A stretch of DNA of 26,696 nucleotides from a virus. The notes beneath the pieces are model-generated. The model was given only the letters and a program-made list of their open reading frames with translations. It was not told where the DNA came from and made no database searches. The DNA is taken from IMG/VR virus record IMGVR_UViG_3300045999_007076, positions 1 through 26,696 of that record, one strand, 5' to 3'. Position numbers and translations under genes: made by a program. Numbering within the stretch: the stretch's first letter is position 1; every line of letters begins with the position of its first letter. Positions 13,901 to 22,012 of the stretch are shown here, piece after piece.

Positions 13901-16900
13901 AACGTGCGCTTCATCGCATACCACGGCAGCGAGCAGGCTTTGTCGGAAATCCAAGACCAGCCGATTTACGTCAGCAGCATGTCCGACGGCGCGGGCTACG
14001 GAACGCCGACCCGCGTCATCGTCGAAGGCAAGTTTGTTTCGGAAAACGAGATTGAAGCGTTTGCCGCCAAATACGGCATCGCAATGGAAGATTTGTTCCA
14101 CGAAGAGGCATCGATGGAGCGGGACTTGCAGGAGGCGCTCCGAGCCGAGGGCTACGACGGTGCGATGTATTACGATCAGCGGCGTGACGACGGCGAAGTG
14201 GTTCCCGCGGCGATTATTGTCAACCCGCAGGCCATCCGCATGGAGCCGGTTTCCAACTATTCTATCGCCGTTCCATCCGAAGTAGACGAAGCCGCGGTCT
14301 ACGATTCGGTGCTAAAGTTGGCCGGTAGCCGCAAATGGGATCGTGGGCGCGACCTCAAGATGGCCATGCAGGAAGCCGTCCTTTCACGCGCACAGGCAGC
14401 GGGCGTGGATGTTTCCGACATGTCGCCGGAGACAAAAGCCTATCTTGTCCGCGTGGCGTTGCGTGACGCTCTGTTTGCGCTGAAGCAAAACCCGAATGCC
14501 ATCGGATGGTATGACATCAAGACGCGGCAGGCTCTGGCCGTCATGGCGCTGATCCATCCCGAAATCGGAACCGACGAGAACGCACGCTTCGCCTTCACAT
14601 GGATTCTGGCAGTGACGTCCAACGGGCTGAAAGTGGACATGAACTTCGATTTGGCCGAGTCCGTTTACCGCCAATACAAAAAGAAAAAGGTCATGCCGAC
14701 CAACGTCGGTATCGGCACCGCGGGCAAGGCAATCAACAACTCGCTCAAGTTGTTCAATCGTTTGGCTAAAGAGTGGGGCATCGACAACTTCCGCGCATTC
14801 ACCCAGACCACGTTCAAGGTTGCCGAGATTTCGTCCATTGACAAAAATCTCAAGCCGAGCGGCGAATTTGCTGCAACCGACGTTCGCGGTGCGGCTATCG
14901 CTGGCCCCAAAATCGGCAACGGATTTTTCAGCAACCTCAACGGTTTCTTCGACGCGCTCACGATGGATCGCTGGCTCATCCGCACATGGGGCCGGTGGAC
15001 TGGCACGCTCATCAAAGCAATGCCGGAGCAGACGACAAAGGCCACCGAGCGCCTGCAAAAAGCGGTTGAGGCAGTAAGCAGCGAACAGGCGTCCGAATTG
15101 TCCGCGGTGATTGGTTTGGACATTCCGACAGCGACCATGCCCGAATTGGCGCAGGCGCTGGCCAAGGCATCGATGGACAAGGAGATTCGCGAGGCGCTCA
15201 ACTCCGTCAGCGAGGAACTACGCAAGGCGGGCAACAGTCTTGCCAAATACCTCGACGGCCAAAAGGAAGCTCCCTCCGGCCCCGCCGAACGCAACAACGT
15301 CCGAGAAATTTTCCAGTCCGTCTTGGATGAACTTCGCGCTACCGAAGAGTATAAAGACCTTACAATGGCCGATTTACAGGCCGTCCTGTGGTATGCCGAA
15401 AAGCGCCTCTACGAATCCGCCAAAGAAGACTTTGTTGACGACGACGAGACAGAGGGCTACGCTGATGATGAAGCGCCGGACTACGCCAACGCCGCGGCCA
15501 AAGTGGCTCGCGACAAAGGAGTGTCCCAAGCGCGGATTTCTAAAGCACTTACCGATACAGCCAATGTCACCGCAGGAGGAACACGATCTTCAAATGCAGG
15601 ACGCCTTGGAGCCACAGGAGGGCAGCAAGGCGCGGCTGGAGGCTTTACTCAAGGCCAAAAGCGGCTCTTCCGAGGCAATGTCGCAGTCCGCACCGTCCGA
15701 CGCGGTCGCGGCTCAAATGCAGCGCCATCGTGGTCTTACAGCCGAGAAGGCAGTGGAGATGGCGGAAGCGTTCGGGTTCTAAAGAAGATCGCGGTCAAGT
15801 ATACCGCGTCCTACAAAGCCGGTCGCGACATCCGGCGCGTTTTTCGCAACAATGGCATCGAAGCGCCTCGCTTTGTCGAGTTGGTGCAAGACGAGGCCAA
15901 TGCTACGCGGTTTTCCGAACTAATCACCGCCAGTAAAAAGGCAAGCAAGTTTGGCGCGGCGGTCTATGTCTATCCAACCGGCGACTACCAAGGTATGCGT
16001 TTGTTTCTGTCCGAAGATGGCACCACCGGCTTTGCGCTCAAATCCAACGGCGACATCGTCTCCGTGTTTTCAACCGGCGGTGCCGGTCATGGCGCTTTGG
16101 AGTTGGCGGTTGCGGAAGGCGGCACGCGCCTCGACGCTTTTGACACCATACTCCCAGACTACTATTCCTCGCATGGCTTTGTTGCCGTCTCGCGTCTGAA
16201 GTGGGACGACTCGCAATCGCCCGACGGCTGGAACAAGACCCTTTACAAAGAGTTCAACAACGGCGAGCCGGACGTTGTCTTCATGGCGCACCAGCCATCC
16301 TATCTTGGCTGGTATAGTCAAAACGACGGCACCGTCTACACCGACTACAACGACGCGGTGGACGCGCAGGATCGAGCCGTGGCCGACGCCACGACCGGCG
16401 CAAACATCAGCACGCGCAACTACTCCATCTCCACCCAGTCCGAAATCGACCGCGTCGGCGCGGCGTTGGATCGTCTTGCCCGCAGTCCCTCCGAGCGCAT
16501 CTCGCAGTATGCCGCGCTGAAAGAACGCCTTGCCGCGGCCTTGGAGCGCAACAAGCCGATCATGCAGTCCATGCGCGGCGACATGTTGCCGCAGGATTTC
16601 GACCGCACGCGCATCCTCAACGACCTTGGGTTCCTCGACTACATCCTCAAGGTGCTACCGCCGGAAGTGCGCGGGCGGGTGGGGGGCTACACCAACCTCG
16701 CCAGCATTGCGCCGGTAGACGTCTACAAGGGCGATCAGAAAGTCAGCGAGGCCAAGAACCCCGCGGGCGCAATCATCAGCGCGTGGATGCGCGAGGGTCA
16801 GAATATTGGGCAGGCGCAGAAAAACACGGCACTGCCGGAAGGCTACAGCACGGTGCCAAACACCACCGACGAGCGCAGGGACAAAACCATCGCCAACTTC

Positions 16901-19531
16901 CTTATCGACCGGCTCAAGAAGATCGACCGCGAACTGGAGCGTTACTACAAGCGCGACCTCATGGAGCGCATCTTCGATGTGCTGGACAAGTCGCGTCCCA
17001 AGGCCGGTCAAAGCGGAGTCAAGCGCAGCACGCTGGGGCCGGAAACGCAGAAGTTTGCCGACATGGTCTACCGCGCCTCACTGCTCGACGATGAAAAGAC
17101 GCCAAAGCGTCTGGCGCAAATTGAGGCGGAAATCACCAGCATTGTGCCAAAAGACGGCGATCCCGAATCGGTGGCGAAAAGCCAGAAAGAAATTTCGCAA
17201 CTTTCTGAAGAGTGGACAATCGTCAACACGTTTGGCGATTTAAAGAACCGCTCGTCCGAGACGCTGGCCAGCGGCTTGGATTGGTTGCGCGATCAACTCA
17301 AAGCCGGACGCGAATCGTGGCGGATTAAGGAAGCTGCCCGCATCCAAGAAAACCGCGAGCGAGCCGCCAAAGTTATCGCGTTCTTGGGCAAACCAACCGA
17401 CGTCGGACGCTTTGAAAACAAGTCAAGGTTGCAGCGATTCCTGCAAACGGCCAACGCCATCGACCTCGACCACAAGAGTTTTGAGCAGTTTGCTTTTTGG
17501 CTTTTTGGCGATGAGGTCTCCGCTGAACTGTCGGAAAAGATGATGCGGGCCAATATCAATGTGGCCAAGACAGAGCTTGAGCATAACCGCGCCATTCTTG
17601 CCGCGCTGCGTGAGGGGGCGAAGGCGGCTGGCACCACCCGCGGCAGGGCGTTGGCCGCGTTCAAGGAGAACCAGTCCAATGCCGTCCGCAAGCTACAAGG
17701 CCGCAAGGTCAAGCCGGTTGAAATTTCCATCGAACTGGCCAAGAAGATTGTGCGCGGGCTGGCCGACCGTGGCAGCTTGTCAAATCAAGACGTCCAAACT
17801 TTGGCCGACGAATTGGCCTCATTGCCGCGAGACACCAAAAAAGAAAACGTCACCATTCAGCAAGTAATTTTCCGCGGCGAGGAAGTGCGCCTCACCTTGA
17901 GCAAGGCACAGGCCATGCAACTCTGGCTGACATGGCAGCAAACCGACGCGCAGGAGAAAATGCGGAAGGACGGCTTCAATGAGGACAGCATTGCGGACAT
18001 CGAAGACCTCCTTGCCGATCCGTTTTCGCAAACGATCTTGCGCTTTATGCGGCGCACTTACGGCTCCGGCTACGGCATCACCAATCCGATCTATGCCCGC
18101 ATGTTTGGCATGAACATGCCAATGGTCAGAAACTACGCTCCGGCCCGCTACTTATCGGAAAAAGAAATCAAAGATGTCGGACTCGACGGCTCGCCGCTGA
18201 CTGCCGGTGGTCAGCCCAGCTTTGCCAAGTCCCGCGTCAGCCACAGCGCCAAGCTGGCACCGGAAGACGCGATGACGGTGCTACAAGGCCATCTCGCCAT
18301 GCAGGCGCACTTTGTCGCTTTTGCCGAACTCCACCGCGAATACCGCTCGCTGTTGTCTAATCCCGAAGTGCGTCAAGCCATCCGTCAAAAATTTGGCGAA
18401 GACGTCCTCCAAACCGCCGAAATGTGGGGGGATCAAATGGAGCAACGCGGCGGAAACAAAGCGCGGGAAATCAAGTGGCTGCAAAACCTTGTGGGAACTA
18501 TCATTGGCGGTCAGTCCGTGTCGTTGTTGGGCCTTAACCTCAAGTCGCTGGCCATGCAGAGCGACAACTTTATGCGCTTTTTCTTGGCGCTGGACAGTCG
18601 TCAGATTGGGTCGGCCCTATCTGACCCAGCCGCCCTTATGCGGAACATTAAGAAGGTATGGAAGACCGACATTCTTCAAACCCGCAAAGAGGGCGGTGCC
18701 ACGGCAGAAACGCGGTTTTTCTTTGAGCGGTTTGTCTCCATGTTCCGGCGCGGAACCAAAGTGGCCGAATTGTCAATGGTTCCGATGAACTACACCGACT
18801 CCGCGGGCCTGTCTGTTTCCGGCGCTGTCGTTTACGAGGCGGCTTACAAGGACGCCATCGAAAGTGGCATGAACGAACGGTCAGCCGAGCAAGCGGCCAA
18901 GGACGCTGTAGAGGCAATGGTTTACCGCTACGGCCAGCCGGTGTTGATGGGCCAGAAGTCCAATATTGAAAACTCCGGCAATGTTTTCACAAAATCTTTC
19001 TTTCTTTTCATGTCCGATCCGCGTCTGAAAATGGCGCTTATTTCCGATTCCGTCCGAGGTCTGGCCACCGGACGCGGCGACTGGAAGGCCCATGTGCGCC
19101 GGATTGTGGCCATCGAATTAATGGCTGTGGTCTCGCACGTTTTAGCCACTTACTTCCGCGACCTAACCAGCGACGACGAAGACGAGGATTTGTGGTCGGT
19201 CGGCGGATTTGGACGCGCCTTACTGCTGGCCCCCTTCCAAGGATACTTCCTGTTGGGAACTGCCGGTGAACTTCTGCTATCGCGCCTCATGGAGGGCAAA
19301 TGGTTCACGCCTACCCAAAACCCGCTTGTCCGCGTGGCAGACACCGGCCTTCGGGCGTTTAACAATCTCGACGACGCCCTCAATTTCGACGACCCCGACG
19401 CGCTGGTCAAAGAATGGACAAACATTACCCGCGCCATTGCCGTGGCCCCACCACTCGCCGCGCCCGCCGTCATCATGAACCTCGTTCGCCCGCTGGTGCA
19501 GGGATGGGAGCGCATGGACGACGACGAATAA
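10898..19531 (+). CDS. Giant polyvalent ejection protein (gp16-like position), 2877 residues
   Basis: Largest gene of the window, starting on an ATGA overlap with the gp15-like gene; an in-frame ATG at 10865 would overlap that gene by 37 nt and is less likely. Layout by residue: 1-420 charged helices; 431-465 and 585-604 hydrophobic, probably membrane-inserting; 985-1118 an ADP-ribosyltransferase-like module (Y-H-G-S, then Y-G-x-P-T-R-V-I-V-E-G and G-Y-D-G-A); 1135-1390 a conserved module with G-W-Y-D, N-V-G-I-G-T-A and G-F-F-S-N-L-N-G; 1556-1628 Gly/Arg/Ser-rich, low complexity; 1630-1838 an acetyltransferase-like module (L-D-A-F-D-T, S-H-G-F-V-A-V-S-R); 1845-2300 coiled coil; 2300-2870 a conserved C-terminal region with hydrophobic segments near 2734-2754, 2774-2795 and 2847-2866. 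NYSI occurs at 980, 1120 and 1841. It is probably injected with the DNA. Enzymatic labels are fold resemblances only. Confidence 0.8.
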   Translation: MTPTMLNEGRAASRGAAGRQTADFTLAIDDKRASELYDSFDSASPMEQDQYRSALRNWAETKLAEEQSRNYDDLTGIYADVNRWWEDSGGGQADDEVKFGAANRKFIAAQTGQTAREMGDLYPSERDRWFLQTFGQAPKTESEAYQTIGKLLQTRQQTKQALRELPSTLALNLMRPAATGTDAPELASLDLFNAWKERHADILQDLPEDWESRAMEQAEEIRQSTTDLMREIGPDAKKAWDILQKWSRPEANDAGVTDQSSVIRQDVEDLAKNLTNMPKDRQDRLFEALYRAAEATGAGMGKGFFEKVGEGLVRGGVKLYDDNVMGAEDRALRLNVTRLQRGGTLYEMADGTVGTQEDIARWASTGNYNATKLLADPSFQAGTGNVSDERRRELLDSNEQRLREMQTLRKVRQLAEGAIDPLKTELDGLAGSLVQGAYTFSQSAAYTAMAAIPYVGLPAVVYSLGNSNYFRMLDEYPDIDTDFAWTLSMAIGAPQAVVERFKANALLGKSPALNALMKKMTDARTPLAARIGVAYGANVAYQTGQEFIQEAMPVLGDQMAAAIREDMPEFDAAKAWGAYVDQTPEIFFSMLWAGLIGGGVVTLQEFKRDGIFLTNVGELENVGVVGEVARDIAAEPDVNVRNEKLKTALNNRRPEDIQAGITKRAAALEAAGKQQGRELPTRHTATDAEGNLTHIIYDQQGKELLRTADTLAADVAYVGMVRQIIGAEFSQDAYNVQQFANWWATQDPKQASNDLRDARLPNQGITAEQKVQILEQVGNKQGIEELHRRIAQSPYAGTPYDQIVILGEASVEQVGDMVFRSVMTVYPKGDLRAAREEMHHTAVRFAAANGRADENTLRGWLEASERVFAESGLGIALPRADMTDIVESMAVVQEAFENERISADVEMSLPQEFVAYIKRMIQVFVEVLKRGKALREAFDAGALPSEFEAFLAETTGVADQTIVDRSREKTAQEVAPEVANYSIGLREPDAFRFNEQTLPNGNVRFIAYHGSEQALSEIQDQPIYVSSMSDGAGYGTPTRVIVEGKFVSENEIEAFAAKYGIAMEDLFHEEASMERDLQEALRAEGYDGAMYYDQRRDDGEVVPAAIIVNPQAIRMEPVSNYSIAVPSEVDEAAVYDSVLKLAGSRKWDRGRDLKMAMQEAVLSRAQAAGVDVSDMSPETKAYLVRVALRDALFALKQNPNAIGWYDIKTRQALAVMALIHPEIGTDENARFAFTWILAVTSNGLKVDMNFDLAESVYRQYKKKKVMPTNVGIGTAGKAINNSLKLFNRLAKEWGIDNFRAFTQTTFKVAEISSIDKNLKPSGEFAATDVRGAAIAGPKIGNGFFSNLNGFFDALTMDRWLIRTWGRWTGTLIKAMPEQTTKATERLQKAVEAVSSEQASELSAVIGLDIPTATMPELAQALAKASMDKEIREALNSVSEELRKAGNSLAKYLDGQKEAPSGPAERNNVREIFQSVLDELRATEEYKDLTMADLQAVLWYAEKRLYESAKEDFVDDDETEGYADDEAPDYANAAAKVARDKGVSQARISKALTDTANVTAGGTRSSNAGRLGATGGQQGAAGGFTQGQKRLFRGNVAVRTVRRGRGSNAAPSWSYSREGSGDGGSVRVLKKIAVKYTASYKAGRDIRRVFRNNGIEAPRFVELVQDEANATRFSELITASKKASKFGAAVYVYPTGDYQGMRLFLSEDGTTGFALKSNGDIVSVFSTGGAGHGALELAVAEGGTRLDAFDTILPDYYSSHGFVAVSRLKWDDSQSPDGWNKTLYKEFNNGEPDVVFMAHQPSYLGWYSQNDGTVYTDYNDAVDAQDRAVADATTGANISTRNYSISTQSEIDRVGAALDRLARSPSERISQYAALKERLAAALERNKPIMQSMRGDMLPQDFDRTRILNDLGFLDYILKVLPPEVRGRVGGYTNLASIAPVDVYKGDQKVSEAKNPAGAIISAWMREGQNIGQAQKNTALPEGYSTVPNTTDERRDKTIANFLIDRLKKIDRELERYYKRDLMERIFDVLDKSRPKAGQSGVKRSTLGPETQKFADMVYRASLLDDEKTPKRLAQIEAEITSIVPKDGDPESVAKSQKEISQLSEEWTIVNTFGDLKNRSSETLASGLDWLRDQLKAGRESWRIKEAARIQENRERAAKVIAFLGKPTDVGRFENKSRLQRFLQTANAIDLDHKSFEQFAFWLFGDEVSAELSEKMMRANINVAKTELEHNRAILAALREGAKAAGTTRGRALAAFKENQSNAVRKLQGRKVKPVEISIELAKKIVRGLADRGSLSNQDVQTLADELASLPRDTKKENVTIQQVIFRGEEVRLTLSKAQAMQLWLTWQQTDAQEKMRKDGFNEDSIADIEDLLADPFSQTILRFMRRTYGSGYGITNPIYARMFGMNMPMVRNYAPARYLSEKEIKDVGLDGSPLTAGGQPSFAKSRVSHSAKLAPEDAMTVLQGHLAMQAHFVAFAELHREYRSLLSNPEVRQAIRQKFGEDVLQTAEMWGDQMEQRGGNKAREIKWLQNLVGTIIGGQSVSLLGLNLKSLAMQSDNFMRFFLALDSRQIGSALSDPAALMRNIKKVWKTDILQTRKEGGATAETRFFFERFVSMFRRGTKVAELSMVPMNYTDSAGLSVSGAVVYEAAYKDAIESGMNERSAEQAAKDAVEAMVYRYGQPVLMGQKSNIENSGNVFTKSFFLFMSDPRLKMALISDSVRGLATGRGDWKAHVRRIVAIELMAVVSHVLATYFRDLTSDDEDEDLWSVGGFGRALLLAPFQGYFLLGTAGELLLSRLMEGKWFTPTQNPLVRVADTGLRAFNNLDDALNFDDPDALVKEWTNITRAIAVAPPLAAPAVIMNLVRPLVQGWERMDDDE
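15564..15782 (+). CDS. 72-residue ORF embedded out of frame in the giant gene
   Basis: An ATG-started frame, +1 relative to the giant gene, encoding a 72-residue charged helical protein: M-S-P-Q-E-E-H-D-L, then A-R-L-E-A-L-L-K-A-K, and a C-terminus R-G-L-T-A-E-K-A-V-E-M-A-E-A-F-G-F followed by TAA. That C-terminus resembles (from memory) the G-L-T-x-E-x-A tail of small stand-alone phage proteins. Its codons (GAG, CAG, GCC, AAG) match the other genes here, while the giant frame over the same bases uses GGA, CGA and ACA and gives Gly/Arg/Ser-rich sequence. No Shine-Dalgarno sequence is visible, but several genes here lack one. It may be a true overlapping gene, or a gene over which two flanking genes became fused. 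Confidence 0.5.
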   Translation: MSPQEEHDLQMQDALEPQEGSKARLEALLKAKSGSSEAMSQSAPSDAVAAQMQRHRGLTAEKAVEMAEAFGF

Positions 19532-19556
19532 ACTATTGCGCCACCATGCACCCGAA

Positions 19557-19568
19557 GGTTTAGTCAAA
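19557..19568 (+). repeat. 12-bp phage motif, copy 4 (before tail fibre gene)
   Basis: Exact GGTTTAGTCAAA in the 47-nt gap after the giant gene, ending 10 nt before the tail fibre ATG. T7 has its phi17 promoter at the same boundary. No Shine-Dalgarno sequence lies between the motif and the start codon. Confidence 0.75.
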
Positions 19569-19578
19569 TCTCACTACT

Positions 19579-21642
19579 ATGGCCGTTCAATCCGATACCT
19601 CTCGCATTTCCTACGCAGGCAATAACTCGACCTCGACGAGTTACGCCGTCCCGTTTGTCTTTTTGGAAAACGCCCACCTCAAGGCCATCGCCAAGACCAG
19701 CGCCGGAGTCGAAACCGTCGTCACGCTGACCAACCACACCGGAGCCGGAAACGTCAACGGAGGCACCGTCCGCACCTCCGTCGCCATCCCCACGACCAGC
19801 ACGCTCACCATCTACCGCGACGTCCCGATCACCCAGACGACGACCTACGCCGAAGGCGGCGACTTTCCCGCCGCCAGCCATGAGCGTGCGCTGGACAAGC
19901 TGACCCAGATTTCCCAGCAAAACGCCCGCAAACTTGGCAGCGCCCTCCGGCTTTCCGAAGCCAACCAGATCGGAGAACTCAACCCACCACTGACCAACCA
20001 GCAGCACATTCTCTCCAGCGTAGGCGGCGCGGCCCCGTCATGGCAGGCGCTCCCATCCTTGTCTATCGGCCCCGTCATCGCCACCGGATCGACGACCCCC
20101 CGCAGCGTCCAAGACCGTTTTGCCGATGCCATTAACGTCAAAGATTTTGGGGCAACTGGAGACGGAGTGACAGACGACCGCGATGCTTTTGTGGCAGCGG
20201 CGAATGCGGCAACCGCGCAGTCAAAGCGCCTTATTATTCCTTCCGGCACATACAACATTAGCGGCGGCGGGCTGATACCGATTGGAGATGTTTGCATTGA
20301 GAGCTACGGCACAATCACCGGAGCGGGAGCATCGTTTGGCGCGCAAAACTGCCCTTTTGGAACAGGGAATTTTCAGTTCCACAAAATGGGAACCTACCAA
20401 AATGTGCTTCAGTTCGACAGGTGGAACGTCAACGCCACAGATTCAGAGGCTCACGCCGGTATTGCGGTTCTGCGCCGTTATGATGGCCGTGCAAATACGT
20501 CGTCCTATCACCAGTCTGGAACCCCAATTTCGGGCTATCTTCACTACGGTGAAGAACGCGCAGCTTTAGCGCAAAAAGCAAGCGGAACAGCGAACGCGGT
20601 TGCGGGTCATATAAATGTTTTTTCTTTAGACAACGGCACAGGAGGGGGGCGATCAGAAATTGTTCCAGTGGCCGGAGCGGTGTCGTGCAGCCCAACCGCC
20701 TCAATCACTGCCGGAGGCAACTACTACAACGAGTTCAGTATAAATGGCCCTACCGGCACAAGCGGTTCTGATCCGCAGCGAGAGGGCTTTTTGGCAGGCG
20801 GATGTTTCTTGGTGCAAAAATACTGCCCATCAAACACAAAAGACGCCAACCACGAAGGTTCTTACGGGATAACCATAACGACGCGATGCGGAAGTGGTGG
20901 ATTTGATTTTTCGCGCCCATCCAATGTTGAAACATACAAATTGTTCGCCGGTTTGGCTATCAACGGTTGGTCTGGCGTGGCCGGAGTCGCCACAGACGGA
21001 CATTCGGCTTCGGCTAATTCTGCTTATGAGTGGGGAATCATAGTTGGAGGGCATGGTTCTGTTTGGACTGCTCACGATACCAACAGCAAGATTGATACAG
21101 GCATCGGTATCCGAGATTACGTTTTCTGGGGCTTGCAGATATTTTCGCGCCATCCAGACAACAACGCTGACAGCGGGGCAATCGCCGTCCATGCCGGTGC
21201 CGGTGCGAGTCTTTTCGGCATGTCGTCTGCATCCGCTGACACCGTTTCTGTTATACAAGCGCAATCGTCTGGACGTTTTGACAGTGCGATCCGCGTTTGG
21301 CCGACCACACACGTTTCAAGCGAAAGAGCCGGTTTGCGCTTGGATGATTGGACTTTTATCCAAGACACATCCGGAACCGGAACAAAAGACTTTAGCATTT
21401 ACCAAGCCGGAACAGCCAATGCAACTCGCGCTATTATCAGCACAAGCGGCAATGTAAGTATTGGCAGCGTCGATCCTTTAAGCAAGTTGCATGTCGATGG
21501 CGACATCACCGTTTCCAATGCGACAACGGCAACTTCCGCGGCAGCAGGAACCAACGGAAGCACTCCCGCACAAGTTGAGGGCTATCTCGTGGTAAAAATC
21601 AACGGAACAGCACGCAGAATACCTTATTACAACGCGCCATGA
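19579..21642 (+). CDS. Tail fibre / tailspike with T7-type N-terminus and pectate-lyase fold
   Basis: 687-residue receptor-binding protein. Residues 1-150 match the virion-anchoring N-terminus of T7-like fibres (Y-A-G-N-N-S-T-S-T-S-Y-A-V-P-F, D-V-P-I-T-Q-T, and a helix with A-L-D-K-L-T-Q-I-S-Q). Near residue 185 it changes to the pectate-lyase superfamily entry motif V-K-D-F-G-A-T-G-D-G-V-T-D-D, followed by beta-helix-like sequence; the end has K-L-H-V-D-G-D-I-T-V-S-N-A, a trimerising fibre-tip style. It may bind or cut a surface polysaccharide, but catalytic residues cannot be assigned. Sampled 60-base lines of the receptor-binding half have about 45-47% G+C against about 60% in upstream genes, a sign of module exchange. 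The stop overlaps the next gene as ATGA. Confidence 0.82.
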   Translation: MAVQSDTSRISYAGNNSTSTSYAVPFVFLENAHLKAIAKTSAGVETVVTLTNHTGAGNVNGGTVRTSVAIPTTSTLTIYRDVPITQTTTYAEGGDFPAASHERALDKLTQISQQNARKLGSALRLSEANQIGELNPPLTNQQHILSSVGGAAPSWQALPSLSIGPVIATGSTTPRSVQDRFADAINVKDFGATGDGVTDDRDAFVAAANAATAQSKRLIIPSGTYNISGGGLIPIGDVCIESYGTITGAGASFGAQNCPFGTGNFQFHKMGTYQNVLQFDRWNVNATDSEAHAGIAVLRRYDGRANTSSYHQSGTPISGYLHYGEERAALAQKASGTANAVAGHINVFSLDNGTGGGRSEIVPVAGAVSCSPTASITAGGNYYNEFSINGPTGTSGSDPQREGFLAGGCFLVQKYCPSNTKDANHEGSYGITITTRCGSGGFDFSRPSNVETYKLFAGLAINGWSGVAGVATDGHSASANSAYEWGIIVGGHGSVWTAHDTNSKIDTGIGIRDYVFWGLQIFSRHPDNNADSGAIAVHAGAGASLFGMSSASADTVSVIQAQSSGRFDSAIRVWPTTHVSSERAGLRLDDWTFIQDTSGTGTKDFSIYQAGTANATRAIISTSGNVSIGSVDPLSKLHVDGDITVSNATTATSAAAGTNGSTPAQVEGYLVVKINGTARRIPYYNAP

Positions 21643-21827
21643 AGACTCTGATCGAAAACAACGAAACTTCCGCGAGCTATGAGTTCACGAGCGGAACGGC
21701 AGTGCGACAATTCACAGTTACATCTGGCCCTCAAGTGACAGAAGAAACTGTTGTCGTCGATTTTGAAGCTTTGGCCGACGCAGAATACCAAAGGTGGTTG
21801 GAGTGGTTGAATATCACGCAAGAATAA
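21639..21827 (+). CDS. Small hypothetical protein after the tail fibre
   Basis: 62-residue acidic protein, coupled to the fibre gene by an ATGA overlap. It looks like a short beta domain (residues 10-45, alternating Thr and Val) followed by a helix rich in Glu and Trp (Y-Q-R-W-L-E-W-L). I do not recognise the family. Its position and lower G+C, like the fibre tip before it, suggest that it travels with the receptor-binding module, perhaps as an assembly factor. This is inference. Confidence 0.5.
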   Translation: MKTLIENNETSASYEFTSGTAVRQFTVTSGPQVTEETVVVDFEALADAEYQRWLEWLNITQE

Positions 21828-21832
21828 CAAAC

Positions 21833-22012
21833 ATGGAACACACCATACAACTTACAGTAAGCCAATTACAGGTCATTAGTGCCGCGCTGTGTGAATTGCC
21901 ATTCCGTATGGCTGCGCCTGTGGTTGATGCAATCAACAAGCAACTTCGTCCTCCCGCGCCACATACAGACGAATCTTATACGCCTCCAGCGTGGCCAACC
22001 GAATCCAAATGA
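21833..22012 (+). CDS. Small hypothetical helical protein
   Basis: 59-residue protein. The N-terminal 36 residues form an amphipathic pair, I-Q-L-T-V-S-Q-L-Q-V-I then L-C-E-L-P-F-R-M-A-A-P-V-V-D-A-I-N, a pattern common in short phage proteins near tail genes; the C-terminal 20 residues are Pro-rich. I chose the ATG five bases after the previous stop; an in-frame upstream ATG at 21794 would overlap the previous gene by 34 nt. It is coupled to the next gene by ATGA. Function is unknown. Confidence 0.55.
   Translation: MEHTIQLTVSQLQVISAALCELPFRMAAPVVDAINKQLRPPAPHTDESYTPPAWPTESK

Noticed and set aside
15111-15563. Upstream part of the +1 frame before the embedded ATG
   Set aside because: Its translation is Arg/Pro/Thr-rich shadow sequence; coding character begins only at the ATG at 15564.
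16311-16322. GGTATAGTCAAA, one mismatch from the 12-bp motif
   Set aside because: It lies inside a well-conserved coding stretch of the giant protein (W-Y-S-Q-N), not at a gene border, so it is probably chance.
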